Assembly (NCBI GenBank): GCA_035307785.1
Contig: DATGHS010000436.1
Span: 1-6,400, forward strand
DNA: 6,400 bases
From: DATGHS01 sp035307785
GTDB taxonomy: Bacteria; Planctomycetota; Planctomycetia; Gemmatales; Gemmataceae
Direction of reading: 5' to 3'
Shown piece after piece: positions 1 to 5,905 of this stretch. Positions within the stretch are counted from its first letter, which is position 1, and each line of letters starts with the position of its first letter. The position numbers and the translations under genes were made by a program. The notes below the pieces were generated by a model. It searched no databases. It was not told the DNA's origin and worked only from the letters and a program-made list of their open reading frames with translations.

Positions 1-1
1 C

Positions 2-2149
2 GAGCGCGAACTGGACGCAGCCCGCAAGCGCCTGGAAGACGAACGCCGCGCCCATCAAGCCGAGGAATTGGCCCAGCACCAGCTACAAGATGAACGCGAG
101 CGCAAAGAATACGACCGCTTGATGGACTTGGCCCAACAATGGGCCGCCCGGCAACAATTAGATCAGGCGTTGTTGAGCGCACAACAAGCACAGCACATTC
201 GCCTTACGCCGGAGGTGCATAAACTGCTGAATCAATTGCTCGCCGAGATTGCTCAGGTCAACGCGGCCAAGAAAGGCGCTGCCGCGAAAGCAGCGCTCGA
301 CCGCCAGTTGCAGACCGAGCGCGAGCGCCGGCAAGCCGCAGACGAAAACCGCCGCAAGTATGACGCCCTACTGCTGCAAGCCCAGAAAGAATTGCAGGCG
401 GCGAGATTCGAAACAGCGGTGGACGACTTCACGGCCGCGAAGAACTTGTTCTCCACCGACGCCGCGCTTACCGGGCTGCGGCAAGCGGAACAGAGCGTGG
501 CCCAAAAGAAGGCGCAGGAGGCTGCGGCAAAAGAACAAGCCGCCCGCAAGGAACAGCAACCTCAATTATTGAAGAAACTGCTCGCCGACGGGGCTTCGGC
601 TCTGGCCTCGAAGAATTACGAGCGCGCCGTCAGCCTGTTTCGCGAGGCAAGCCAACTTGACCCCAAGAATGAGGCGGCCCTCGTGGGTTTGACGAAGGCC
701 GAGCAAGCGCGCGAGCGCGATGTCTTCCAGCAACAGCGCAAGGGCGAGGACGAACAAAAGAAAGCGCTTTTTGAGAAGTTGCTCGACAGCGGCAAGGCCA
801 ACTTGGCGAAAAAGAACTATCCCGCAGCCGTGCTATCGCTTACGGAAGCGAGCAAACTTTTTCCCAATAACGCCGAGGTCAAGGCCACGCTGGCCGAGGC
901 ACAAACGGGCCTGGCCGGCGATGCGCAAGCGAAGGCGGAGTTGCAAGGAAAGGCGGACCTGTATCAAAAGCTAATGGCCGACGGCCGCCTGGCCTTGAAG
1001 CTCAAGCAATATGACAAAGCGGCCGACGCATTCCGCGGCGCCCTGCGCTTGTTGCCCGAGGATCAGGCTGCCGACGCATTACTCAAAAACGCGCTGAAAG
1101 CCAAAGCCGACGCGGACGCGGCCATTGCCAACCAGCAGCAGGCCGCACGCAAGATGGCCGACTTCAATAATGCCCTCACTAAGGCAAAGGCAGCATTGGC
1201 GGCCGGTAAGCTCGACGAGGCTGCCGCGGCAGCTCAAAGTGCGGCGCAAATCGATGCGAATAACTCGGAGCTCGCGCAACTCCAGGCCGATCTGCGCAAA
1301 GCCCAGGACGCCAAACTGGCGGAAGATACGGCCATGAAGAACAGGCGCCAGCAGTTCAACGAATTGCTGATCAAGGCGGATCAGGCATTGGCCGCCAGGA
1401 AGTACGACGACGCGACAAGGCTAGCCGACGATGCGCGCAAACTGTTCCCCACCGATCCAAAACTTGCCGAGTTGCTTTCGCGCGTCTCCGCCCAGAAGCA
1501 AGGGCAAATTCAGATGGCGGCCTTCACGGCCGCGATGAACGACGCCGAAAAGGCCTTACAAGCCAAGCGTTACGACGATGCGTTGAAGGCAGTGGCGGCC
1601 GCCCTCAAGGTCAGCCCGGGCGACAAGAACGCGCTGGCGCTGCAAAGACAAATCGAGAGGGCGAAGAGCGACGCAATGGCGGCGCAGCGCAAGCAGGATT
1701 ACACGCGGCTCATGCAGCAAGCCCGCGCGGCCATGGCCGTGAAGAACTACAATGAAGCGGCCAAGGACGCGCAAGCAGCCCTGGCCCTATTCCCGAACGA
1801 CCCGGATGCCTCGCGCCTACTGGCCGACATCAGGAAGGCCGTGCAAGCGCCGGCCATGCCCGCTGTACCGGCCCTTTATGCCAAGCAAATGGACGCCGGC
1901 GCCATGGACGAAAAACAGGGCCGTTATGATCTCGCGCTGACCGCCTACAGCGCGGCGCTGCGCACAGTGCCCAATGACGAGAAAGCCAACAAGAAAGTCG
2001 ATTTCTGCAAGGCGATGCTCAATGGCGCTAATGCCTTGACAGCAAAGAAATATCCGGATGCGGTGAAGGCGTTCGAAGCCGCCTTAAAGCTCTTCCCCGA
2101 CGATAGCAACGCCAAGCAAGGGCTCAACCGAGCGAAGTCGGGAAAGTAA
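2..2149 (+). CDS. TPR-repeat / coiled-coil protein, 5'-truncated by the window edge
   Basis: The frame is open from base 2 to a TAA at 2147-2149. The first possible start in the window is a TTG at 68, but the 22 codons before it read as the same charged helical sequence (ELDAARKRLEDERR), so the true start lies outside. Counting from the TTG as residue 1, about eleven helical hairpins can be seen. Each has a TPR-like core of an aromatic or Leu followed by x-x-Ala (aromatic/Leu at 31, 114, 184, 251, 315, 382, 446, 502, 561, 620, 662), then an Ala-rich second helix ending in a Pro-Asn/Asp turn such as LFPNN, LFPTD or LFPDD. Lys/Gln/Glu/Arg-rich linkers between them look like coiled coil. There is one Cys (647) and no membrane segment or enzyme motif in the visible part. 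TPR arrays bind partner proteins. In planctomycetes such arrays often form the C-terminus of large proteins, including Ser/Thr kinases, but the missing N-terminus prevents a specific call. Confidence 0.92.
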   Translation, partial: ERELDAARKRLEDERRAHQAEELAQHQLQDERERKEYDRLMDLAQQWAARQQLDQALLSAQQAQHIRLTPEVHKLLNQLLAEIAQVNAAKKGAAAKAALDRQLQTERERRQAADENRRKYDALLLQAQKELQAARFETAVDDFTAAKNLFSTDAALTGLRQAEQSVAQKKAQEAAAKEQAARKEQQPQLLKKLLADGASALASKNYERAVSLFREASQLDPKNEAALVGLTKAEQARERDVFQQQRKGEDEQKKALFEKLLDSGKANLAKKNYPAAVLSLTEASKLFPNNAEVKATLAEAQTGLAGDAQAKAELQGKADLYQKLMADGRLALKLKQYDKAADAFRGALRLLPEDQAADALLKNALKAKADADAAIANQQQAARKMADFNNALTKAKAALAAGKLDEAAAAAQSAAQIDANNSELAQLQADLRKAQDAKLAEDTAMKNRRQQFNELLIKADQALAARKYDDATRLADDARKLFPTDPKLAELLSRVSAQKQGQIQMAAFTAAMNDAEKALQAKRYDDALKAVAAALKVSPGDKNALALQRQIERAKSDAMAAQRKQDYTRLMQQARAAMAVKNYNEAAKDAQAALALFPNDPDASRLLADIRKAVQAPAMPAVPALYAKQMDAGAMDEKQGRYDLALTAYSAALRTVPNDEKANKKVDFCKAMLNGANALTAKKYPDAVKAFEAALKLFPDDSNAKQGLNRAKSGK
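113..2137 (+). repeat. Protein-level tandem array of about eleven TPR-like units
   Basis: Repeat units are visible in the translation, not as exact DNA repeats. The distance between the conserved aromatic/Leu positions is 83, 70, 67, 64, 67, 64, 56, 59, 59 and 42 residues. The linkers therefore shorten toward the C-terminus, and the last two units are close to directly adjacent TPRs. Units 9 to 11 match the TPR consensus best, for example A-N-A-L near the start, Y-x-x-A, F-E-A-A-L, then F-P-D-D. The units have diverged strongly from each other, which argues for an old array rather than recent expansion. Confidence 0.7.
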
Positions 2150-2157
2150 GAGCAACT

Positions 2158-2196
2158 CGCCACGTGACGGCGGGGCGAAACCACCGCCACGTGGTG
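2158..2196. terminator. Imperfect hairpin between convergent genes, possible bidirectional terminator
   Basis: Bases 2160-2173 pair with 2181-2194 (12 of 14 positions, two A-C mismatches) around a 7-base loop, and two more pairs, one of them G-T, extend the stem to 2158 and 2196. It sits 8 bases after the stop of the TPR gene and 5 bases beyond the stop of the convergent transglutaminase-like gene. That is where a shared terminator would be expected. No T tract follows on either strand, so intrinsic termination is uncertain; it may only stabilise 3' ends. Confidence 0.45.
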
Positions 2197-2200
2197 CCGA

Positions 2201-3229
2201 CTATCGCTCCGCATCATGCAACTCGATAAAGCGTAAAACGCGTTCGATAGACGCATGCGGCTTGCCATCCACCTCGACAAAAGCCGCGATGAACAGATCC
2301 AGCCGCGGGCCGTGTTGACGCGGATTCAATTCCAGATCACGCCCTTCCGAGAAGCGCAAGCGGCGCTCGTCGAGGCCGCTGAAATAGCGGTCACATTCGG
2401 CGGAGGCGGTGTTCGCCGCAGTAATGTCCATTGGCACCCAACCGTAATTCGGCACAAAGTAAGTGACCCAACAACGGTAGCCGGGATCGATATCCTTTCC
2501 TTCGTTTTTGGCCGGAAGTCGCGAACCGAAATGGAGCCGAGTCGGTATGCCGCGCGCCCGGGCCAGCGCGATGAAAAGCGCATGCTGATCGGTGCAGCCG
2601 CCGCCTTTGTTATTGAGGCAATACTCCGCGCTTCCTTTGCCGGATGACTTGGGAGCGTTGAAGATCGAGTAGTGATTGGTATTGTCGACCACGAAATCGA
2701 ACAATTTGCGCGCCTGCGTGACCACGTTTTGATCCTTACCGCATAACTTGTTGGCGAGTTCCACAATCCGGTCGGTGACCTCCATGTTGGGACAATCACG
2801 GCGCAGGTACTCGGCAAACGCTTTGCGATGGGCATCATTCAAGGCGCCGGCCTTGGCCGGATCCAACTGAAACGTTACGGCCTGTCGACGAACGGCAAAA
2901 TCGGTGGCCAGCCGCTCAGTCGTGGAAGTTGGCTTGCGGCACTCGGCATAAAGATAGCGGTGGCCGTGCATTGTATCGCGCGTAATTCGATAATCGCTCG
3001 GTCCTTCCACCACCGAGAAATCGAGCACTTTTTGGCAATCGTCATCATCCGGCAACCAGAACCAGATGCGAACCGACTGGGCGCCGGCCGGGATGTCTTT
3101 GACGAGCAGTGCGTGATGGATTTGATACGTGGCCGCCCGACTCTCCGCAACCGGTTCTACGGGCTCGGCATACGACATCGCCGCCGACAATATGATCCCT
3201 ATTGCCGCAATCAGAAACCTGGCAGACAT
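2201..3229 (-). CDS. Secreted transglutaminase-like domain protein with Arg at the catalytic His position
   Basis: This 342-residue protein starts with a signal peptide (about residues 1-21, hydrophobic FLIAAIGIILSAAM, likely cleavage after SYA), so it should be exported. Residues 34-123 form a beta-rich N-terminal region. Residues 150-270 carry a transglutaminase-like (PF01841-type) core: the GGGCTDQH motif with the candidate nucleophile Cys212, ARARGIPTR after it, then GYRCWVTYF and GWVPMD with Asp268. Members of this fold use a Cys-His-Asp triad, and the His normally sits in a motif like GYHCW. Here residue 252 is Arg (CGT, bases 2474-2476). Unless this is a sequence error or a subgroup trait, classical protease or transglutaminase activity is doubtful. 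The start ATG at 3229 has GGAG 9 bases upstream. The gene lies 52 bases downstream of the winged-helix regulator in the same direction and could share its transcript. The substrate is unknown; the family includes peptidases and cross-linking enzymes of the cell envelope. Confidence 0.92.
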   Translation of the reverse strand: MSARFLIAAIGIILSAAMSYAEPVEPVAESRAATYQIHHALLVKDIPAGAQSVRIWFWLPDDDDCQKVLDFSVVEGPSDYRITRDTMHGHRYLYAECRKPTSTTERLATDFAVRRQAVTFQLDPAKAGALNDAHRKAFAEYLRRDCPNMEVTDRIVELANKLCGKDQNVVTQARKLFDFVVDNTNHYSIFNAPKSSGKGSAEYCLNNKGGGCTDQHALFIALARARGIPTRLHFGSRLPAKNEGKDIDPGYRCWVTYFVPNYGWVPMDITAANTASAECDRYFSGLDERRLRFSEGRDLELNPRQHGPRLDLFIAAFVEVDGKPHASIERVLRFIELHDAER

Positions 3230-3281
3230 ACTCGGTTACTCCAGCGTACGATGACGAGAATGAGAATGAACAAATAAGTCG

Positions 3282-3614
3282 TTAACTCGCTTCGCGTTCA
3301 AAACGGTATCCGACACCCCGTACTGCTTTAATCTGCTGGCCCGCGATTCCGAGCTTGCGCCGCAGCGCAGCTAGGTGCACATCCACGGTGCGGTCGCCCA
3401 CGATCGCGTCGCCCATTGCCAGACGCGCTAGTTCTTTGCGCGCCAGCGCCTCACCGGGTCGGGCCAAAAGGGCGGCCAAGAGTCGGAATTCTGTCGGCGT
3501 CACCGCCACGGGCCGGCCTTTGACGGTGACCTGTCTCCTCTGTTCGTCGATGCGGATGACCGCAGGGGCACAGGGTTTTGCTTCGTTGGTGCGTTGTGGT
3601 TCCATAAAGATCAT
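3282..3614 (-). CDS. Orphan OmpR/PhoB-type winged-helix DNA-binding protein (no receiver domain)
   Basis: The 110-residue product is essentially only the C-terminal effector domain of an OmpR-family regulator. Residues 19-107 contain the full signature: beta strands around VIRIDEQRRQVTVKGRPV, then TPTEFRLLAALLARPGEA, a recognition-helix region DRTVDVHLAALRRKL (74-88) and the hairpin wing AVRGVGYRF (97-105). No phosphoacceptor receiver domain precedes it; only about 18 residues lie before the domain. The ATG at 3614 was chosen because it overlaps the stop of the upstream gene as ATGA and has GAGGAG 8 bases upstream. An in-frame start at 3683 would force a 73-base overlap, and the internal ATG at 3605 lacks comparable support. 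The protein probably binds direct-repeat DNA sites as a dimer, but without phosphorylation control. Translational coupling suggests that the upstream helical protein is its partner or sensor. Likely targets include its own operon (inference). Confidence 0.93.
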   Translation of the reverse strand: MIFMEPQRTNEAKPCAPAVIRIDEQRRQVTVKGRPVAVTPTEFRLLAALLARPGEALARKELARLAMGDAIVGDRTVDVHLAALRRKLGIAGQQIKAVRGVGYRFEREAS

Positions 3615-3630
3615 CCCACGCACTCCTCGT
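3611..3630 (-). promoter_or_regulatory. ATGA stop/start overlap with strong ribosome binding site
   Basis: On the minus strand GAGGAG is followed by 8 bases and then ATGATC. The TGA of the duplicated helical protein (3613-3611) lies inside the ATGA that begins the winged-helix gene at 3614. This decides the start of the downstream gene and indicates translational coupling. Confidence 0.85.
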
Positions 3631-3985
3631 AAAGCTGCCGAAACTCCGGGCAAACCGTCTTGGTTTTCCGCTTCAGCTCCCACAGCAGCTTCTTGTCTGC
3701 CTCAGTTGCCGGACCATTGGTCACGAGCAGTTTGCGCAACCACGCAGCCCCGTCGGCGGAAATGGCGCCATCCACCAGGGTGTTGAGCGCTACCACATCG
3801 ACGAAGAGAAGCTCAAAGGCAGCACAAACACTACGCGCCTCGCGCCGAATCGACGCAAGGAACTCCGCAATCTCAAAATCCAATCTGCTTTCTGCGTAAA
3901 GCTCTTCACAAAGAAGGTCCAATTCGCGCTCGCCGACGTGGCCAGAGCGCAAGGTCTTAGCTTTAAGTTGGTAGAAATTGATCAT
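3611..3985 (-). CDS. Small helical protein built from an internal duplication, coupled to the winged-helix gene
   Basis: I do not recognise a named family. The 124-residue product is predicted to be mostly alpha-helical, cytoplasmic, with no signal peptide or membrane segment. Residues 15-65 and 73-123 align over 51 positions without a gap. Ten positions are identical, including Gly15/73, Val53/111, Cys54/112, Phe57/115 and Leu60/118, and many more are similar; the best-conserved part is RSVCAAFELLF versus KTVCPEFRQLY. The arrangement of short helices and the acidic segment DGAISADGAAW recall TerB-like or EF-hand-like helical bundles, but this is only resemblance. The ATG at 3985 has GGAG 7 bases upstream. 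The stop overlaps the start of the OmpR-type regulator (ATGA), so the two are probably made in fixed ratio and may act together. The paired cysteines could sense redox state or metal, or simply be structural. Confidence 0.82.
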   Translation of the reverse strand: MINFYQLKAKTLRSGHVGERELDLLCEELYAESRLDFEIAEFLASIRREARSVCAAFELLFVDVVALNTLVDGAISADGAAWLRKLLVTNGPATEADKKLLWELKRKTKTVCPEFRQLYEECVG

Positions 3986-4085
3986 GACCGTGCTCCAATC
4001 CCTTCTAATTGCAGATAACAGTCAACGCGACTATTGGCGGAATCAACTTGCTCACTGCGTGTTTCCAAACAGTCCACGAGCCGCT
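3986..4085. other. Intergenic spacer upstream of the duplicated helical protein gene
   Basis: This 100-base spacer lies between the lipoprotein stop and the ATG at 3985, both on the minus strand. Apart from the ribosome binding site next to the start I see only a lone TTGACT on the minus strand, about 45 bases upstream of the ATG, without a convincing -10 element at proper spacing. A promoter for the helical protein/regulator pair is plausible here but not demonstrated. Confidence 0.35.
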
Positions 4086-4478
4086 TCATTGTTGCGGAGT
4101 AAACGACGCAAAAGTGTCTCGGACAATCACGATTCGCGGGGTCGTATCGATGATGTAAACGGCATCCTGCTCAACGATTTTGTTGGTTGGGTCTTGAAGC
4201 CTAATATGGACCCGACACCGAACCTGCCGGCCCGATAGCGTGCTTTCTTCCATCTTGAAATCAACGAGCCGCTTCCCCGTGCGCCAGTCGTCCTCGTTCA
4301 TGATGATCGACGGATTTCCTTTCTCCAGGTCGGCCTGCGTCTTCCCACTTTTCCACGCTTCCAGCGCGGTTTGTAACGTCTTGTCGGCTTCCGGTTGACT
4401 GGCATCCGGGCCCAGGCTGCTATGACAAGCGGCAATCGAGCAAAGCAGCAGCAACGGGCACAACCTCAATCGTTTCAT
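4086..4478 (-). CDS. Small lipoprotein downstream of the DUF1559 pseudopilin
   Basis: This is a 130-residue conserved-hypothetical-type protein. From the ATG at 4478 it begins MKRLRLCPLLLLCSIAAC, a basic start, a hydrophobic stretch and a lipobox IAAC with Cys18 as the lipidation site, so the mature protein should be membrane anchored outside the cytoplasm. The mature part has a helical segment with LEAWKSGK around residue 42, a DDW motif near 65, and a C-terminal beta-rich region (VRCRVHIRLQD, then AVYIIDTTPRIVIVRD) that may form a small sandwich. No catalytic motif is evident. GGGGGA lies 6 bases before this ATG; a TTG two codons earlier (4484) is possible but less likely. It follows the pseudopilin by 90 bases. 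From memory, small lipoproteins of this type are frequent neighbours of DUF1559 genes in planctomycetes, which would suggest a link to the same surface structure, but its function is unknown. Confidence 0.82.
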   Translation of the reverse strand: MKRLRLCPLLLLCSIAACHSSLGPDASQPEADKTLQTALEAWKSGKTQADLEKGNPSIIMNEDDWRTGKRLVDFKMEESTLSGRQVRCRVHIRLQDPTNKIVEQDAVYIIDTTPRIVIVRDTFASFTPQQ

Positions 4479-4516
4479 TGGCAATCCCCCATTTGAACGC
4501 CGCGGTAGTTAGAATG

Positions 4517-4546
4517 AACCCGTCCCGCAATCGCGCCGGACGGGTT
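4517..4546 (-). terminator. Terminator-like stem-loop after the DUF1559 gene
   Basis: A perfect 9-base-pair stem, AACCCGTCC pairing with GGACGGGTT, encloses a 12-base loop that could form three further C-G pairs. It begins 22 bases after the pseudopilin stop. On the minus strand it is followed by CATTCT, which is not a clean T tract, and on the plus strand by TTGAC. It could end or attenuate the pseudopilin transcript before the lipoprotein gene, giving more pseudopilin than lipoprotein mRNA. Confidence 0.5.
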
Positions 4547-4568
4547 TGACAGTTTAAAGAAGCCAGGC

Positions 4569-5513
4569 TCACCAATCCGAACCCAATATGTCGCCACCAG
4601 CACGCGTGCCCAGAGCACGCCAGGTTGCAATGCTGATGGAGTTGGACACGAAGCGAACCGAACCATCGCACAACAGCACGTTGACCCCGTTCGTGTGGTC
4701 GCTGTTAGCGTTGACGCAAAAGCGGAGATTGCCCGGGAAGCCACAGTTGGGGATGCTGTTGGGCGGGCCGCAATGAATGTACGCACAGCCGGTGTTGTTG
4801 TCGTTTAGCCACTCGCCGCCCGCCGAGAACCACTGGTAAGCGAGGTTCTGGGGGTTGATGCTTTGGCAAAGCGAGTACGCCTGGTTGATCGTGGTGGGCG
4901 CGCCCGCACTGCTTGCGTTCAACCAATCGGCAGGGCTATAGACGGCGTTGTTCCAATCGCCTTTCCGTAGCTCTGAAAAGGCGGCCGTGTTGCTGGTGCC
5001 GTCGGTAATGTCGGTGAGGCGAATTCCGCCATGTGGCTCCCGAAGCGCAAAAACGCCGTTTGCTATCGTGCTGTTTTGAAAGAAAAACGGCTCCGTGCCG
5101 TAGTTGGCAAAATAGTTGTTGCCTCCTTGCCCGTTGGGAGTAAGGGCAGTCCGATCGGAAGGGCAACGAAAGATCTTGACCATTGTGCCGGTCGGTCCTG
5201 CGTTTATCGGGTTGTTGGCGGAAACGTTGAAATTGATCTGGTTATAAAGATTGTCTTGCTCCACGAATGGCAACAACAATGCCAAGACCGTGAAGCCGTT
5301 GGAATTGGAGCCAGGCGGCAGGTAGCCATAGGCACTGTGATAGTTATGGAGCCCGAGGCCGATTTGTTTGAGGTTGTTTTGGCACTGCGTGCGAGCCGCG
5401 GCCTCCCGCACCTTCTGCACGGCCGGCAGCAGCAAGCCAATGAGGATTGCAATGATGGCGATGACCACCAGCAATTCAATCAACGTGAATGCGCAGCGCT
5501 TTCGCGGAAACAT
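4569..5513 (-). CDS. DUF1559 domain pseudopilin (prepilin-type N-terminus, H-X9-DG C-terminus)
   Basis: The 314-residue protein is a complete member of the planctomycete DUF1559 family. Residues 8-35 form a type IV prepilin N-terminus: basic leader MFPRKRC, cleavage site A8/F9, Glu at +5 (E13), then the hydrophobic helix LIELLVVIAIIAILIGLLLP. The family block continues with VQKVREAAARTQCQNNLKQ and GLHNYHSAYGYLPPG (to residue 68). Other landmarks are FRCPSD (115-120), TDITDGTSNT (167-176) and the C-terminal H-x9-DG motif (H273, D283, G284) followed by SVRFVS. It should be exported, cleaved by a prepilin peptidase and assembled or anchored at the cell surface; the precise role of the family is not established. 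One oddity is Ala instead of the usual Gly at -1 of the cleavage site. The ATG at 5513 was chosen for its GGAG 8 bases upstream; a TTG at 5534 is in frame but lies upstream of that site. A truncated paralogue precedes it by 92 bases. Confidence 0.97.
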   Translation of the reverse strand: MFPRKRCAFTLIELLVVIAIIAILIGLLLPAVQKVREAAARTQCQNNLKQIGLGLHNYHSAYGYLPPGSNSNGFTVLALLLPFVEQDNLYNQINFNVSANNPINAGPTGTMVKIFRCPSDRTALTPNGQGGNNYFANYGTEPFFFQNSTIANGVFALREPHGGIRLTDITDGTSNTAAFSELRKGDWNNAVYSPADWLNASSAGAPTTINQAYSLCQSINPQNLAYQWFSAGGEWLNDNNTGCAYIHCGPPNSIPNCGFPGNLRFCVNANSDHTNGVNVLLCDGSVRFVSNSISIATWRALGTRAGGDILGSDW

Positions 5514-5519
5514 GGATAG

Positions 5520-5531
5520 ATCTCCAAGTAA
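5520..5531 (-). repeat. 12-base leader repeat, copy at the full-length pseudopilin
   Basis: On the minus strand TTACTTGGAGAT precedes the pseudopilin ATG by 6 bases and contains its ribosome binding site. An identical 12-mer lies at 5800-5811, 5 bases before the start of the truncated pseudopilin. Confidence 0.75.
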
Positions 5532-5605
5532 CACAAATGAAAGAACGATAATACTCGGTCGAGAGTCGTGGCCCTGTCAGCGAGTTGCCACGACCTGGAT
5601 TGCGT

Positions 5606-5794
5606 TTACCCCACGCGCGCGAGAACACGGGCCGCCGGCAGTGTCTGCTTGGCGCCCTGGTTGCATTTCGCGCGATTGGCGGCGTTGTGTACCTTTTCGA
5701 GGCCCACTGCCAGCATGCTGAGGTTGGTGCCGAAGATGACTACCAGCACCAGCAGTTCCGCCAGCGTGAAGCCGCGCCGCTTTTGGGATTGCAT
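5606..5794 (-). CDS. Truncated pseudopilin paralogue (DUF1559-type N-terminus only), possible remnant
   Basis: The 62-residue product begins with a good prepilin signal: MQSQKRRG, cleavage after Gly8, then FTLAELL with Glu13 at +5 and a hydrophobic helix to about residue 32. Residues 8-50 align without gaps to residues 8-50 of the complete DUF1559 protein downstream, with 17 of 43 identical, including EKV/QKV, AAxR, the Cys at 44 and the KQ at 49-50. After Gln50 the family sequence (expected next: the I-G-L-x-L-H-N-Y-H block) is replaced by TLPAARVLARVG and a stop, so all of the globular domain is missing. The helix carries unusual polar residues (GTNLS) compared with the neighbour. The ATG at 5794 has GGAG 8 bases upstream in the repeated leader. 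It is either a decayed duplicate or a short pilin-like peptide; the intact start and ribosome binding site leave expression possible. Confidence 0.65.
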   Translation of the reverse strand: MQSQKRRGFTLAELLVLVVIFGTNLSMLAVGLEKVHNAANRAKCNQGAKQTLPAARVLARVG

Positions 5795-5905
5795 GATGAA
5801 TCTCCAAGTAATCGAAGGCCGAACGGCGCCAACCGTCAGCGCGCAGCTATGGCCGCATGCGCCCTACGGTTAGCACGTAATAATCGACGCTGGATTGCTT
5901 GGAGC
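5795..5905. other. Intergenic spacer upstream of the truncated pseudopilin
   Basis: These 111 bases lie between the stop of the CHGPxC gene and the truncated pseudopilin start. Besides the 12-base leader with its ribosome binding site I see no promoter pair, terminator with T tract or RNA gene that I can support. Confidence 0.35.
5800..5811 (-). repeat. 12-base leader repeat, copy at the truncated pseudopilin
   Basis: This is the second copy of TTACTTGGAGAT, again with the GGAG ribosome binding site just before an ATG. Its position relative to the start matches that at the full-length gene to within one base, which supports common origin of the two genes by duplication. Confidence 0.75.

Noticed and set aside
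2255..3277. Plus-strand open frames opposite the transglutaminase-like gene
   Set aside because: The minus-strand gene has a signal peptide, family motifs and a ribosome binding site; the plus-strand frames are shadows.
3615..3683. Longer N-terminus for the winged-helix regulator
   Set aside because: It would overlap the upstream gene by 73 bases, adds no receiver or other domain, and ignores the ATGA overlap with its strong ribosome binding site.
3355..3786. 143-codon plus-strand open frame
   Set aside because: It is antisense to the winged-helix gene and its coupled partner, both well supported, and its product is rich in Arg/Ser/Thr as typical for a shadow frame.
3978..4238. 86-codon plus-strand open frame across the lipoprotein/helical-protein gap
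   Set aside because: It overlaps the lipoprotein and the start of the helical protein antisense, and has low-complexity unconvincing composition and no family resemblance.
5031..5519. 162-codon open frame on the plus strand
   Set aside because: It lies wholly antisense to the DUF1559 gene, which has unmistakable family motifs along its whole length; the translation has no recognisable domain.
5548..5580. Promoter-like TATTAT and CTGACA on the minus strand upstream of the pseudopilin
   Set aside because: Each hexamer matches the sigma-70 consensus at five of six bases, but the 21-base spacing is too long for a normal promoter.
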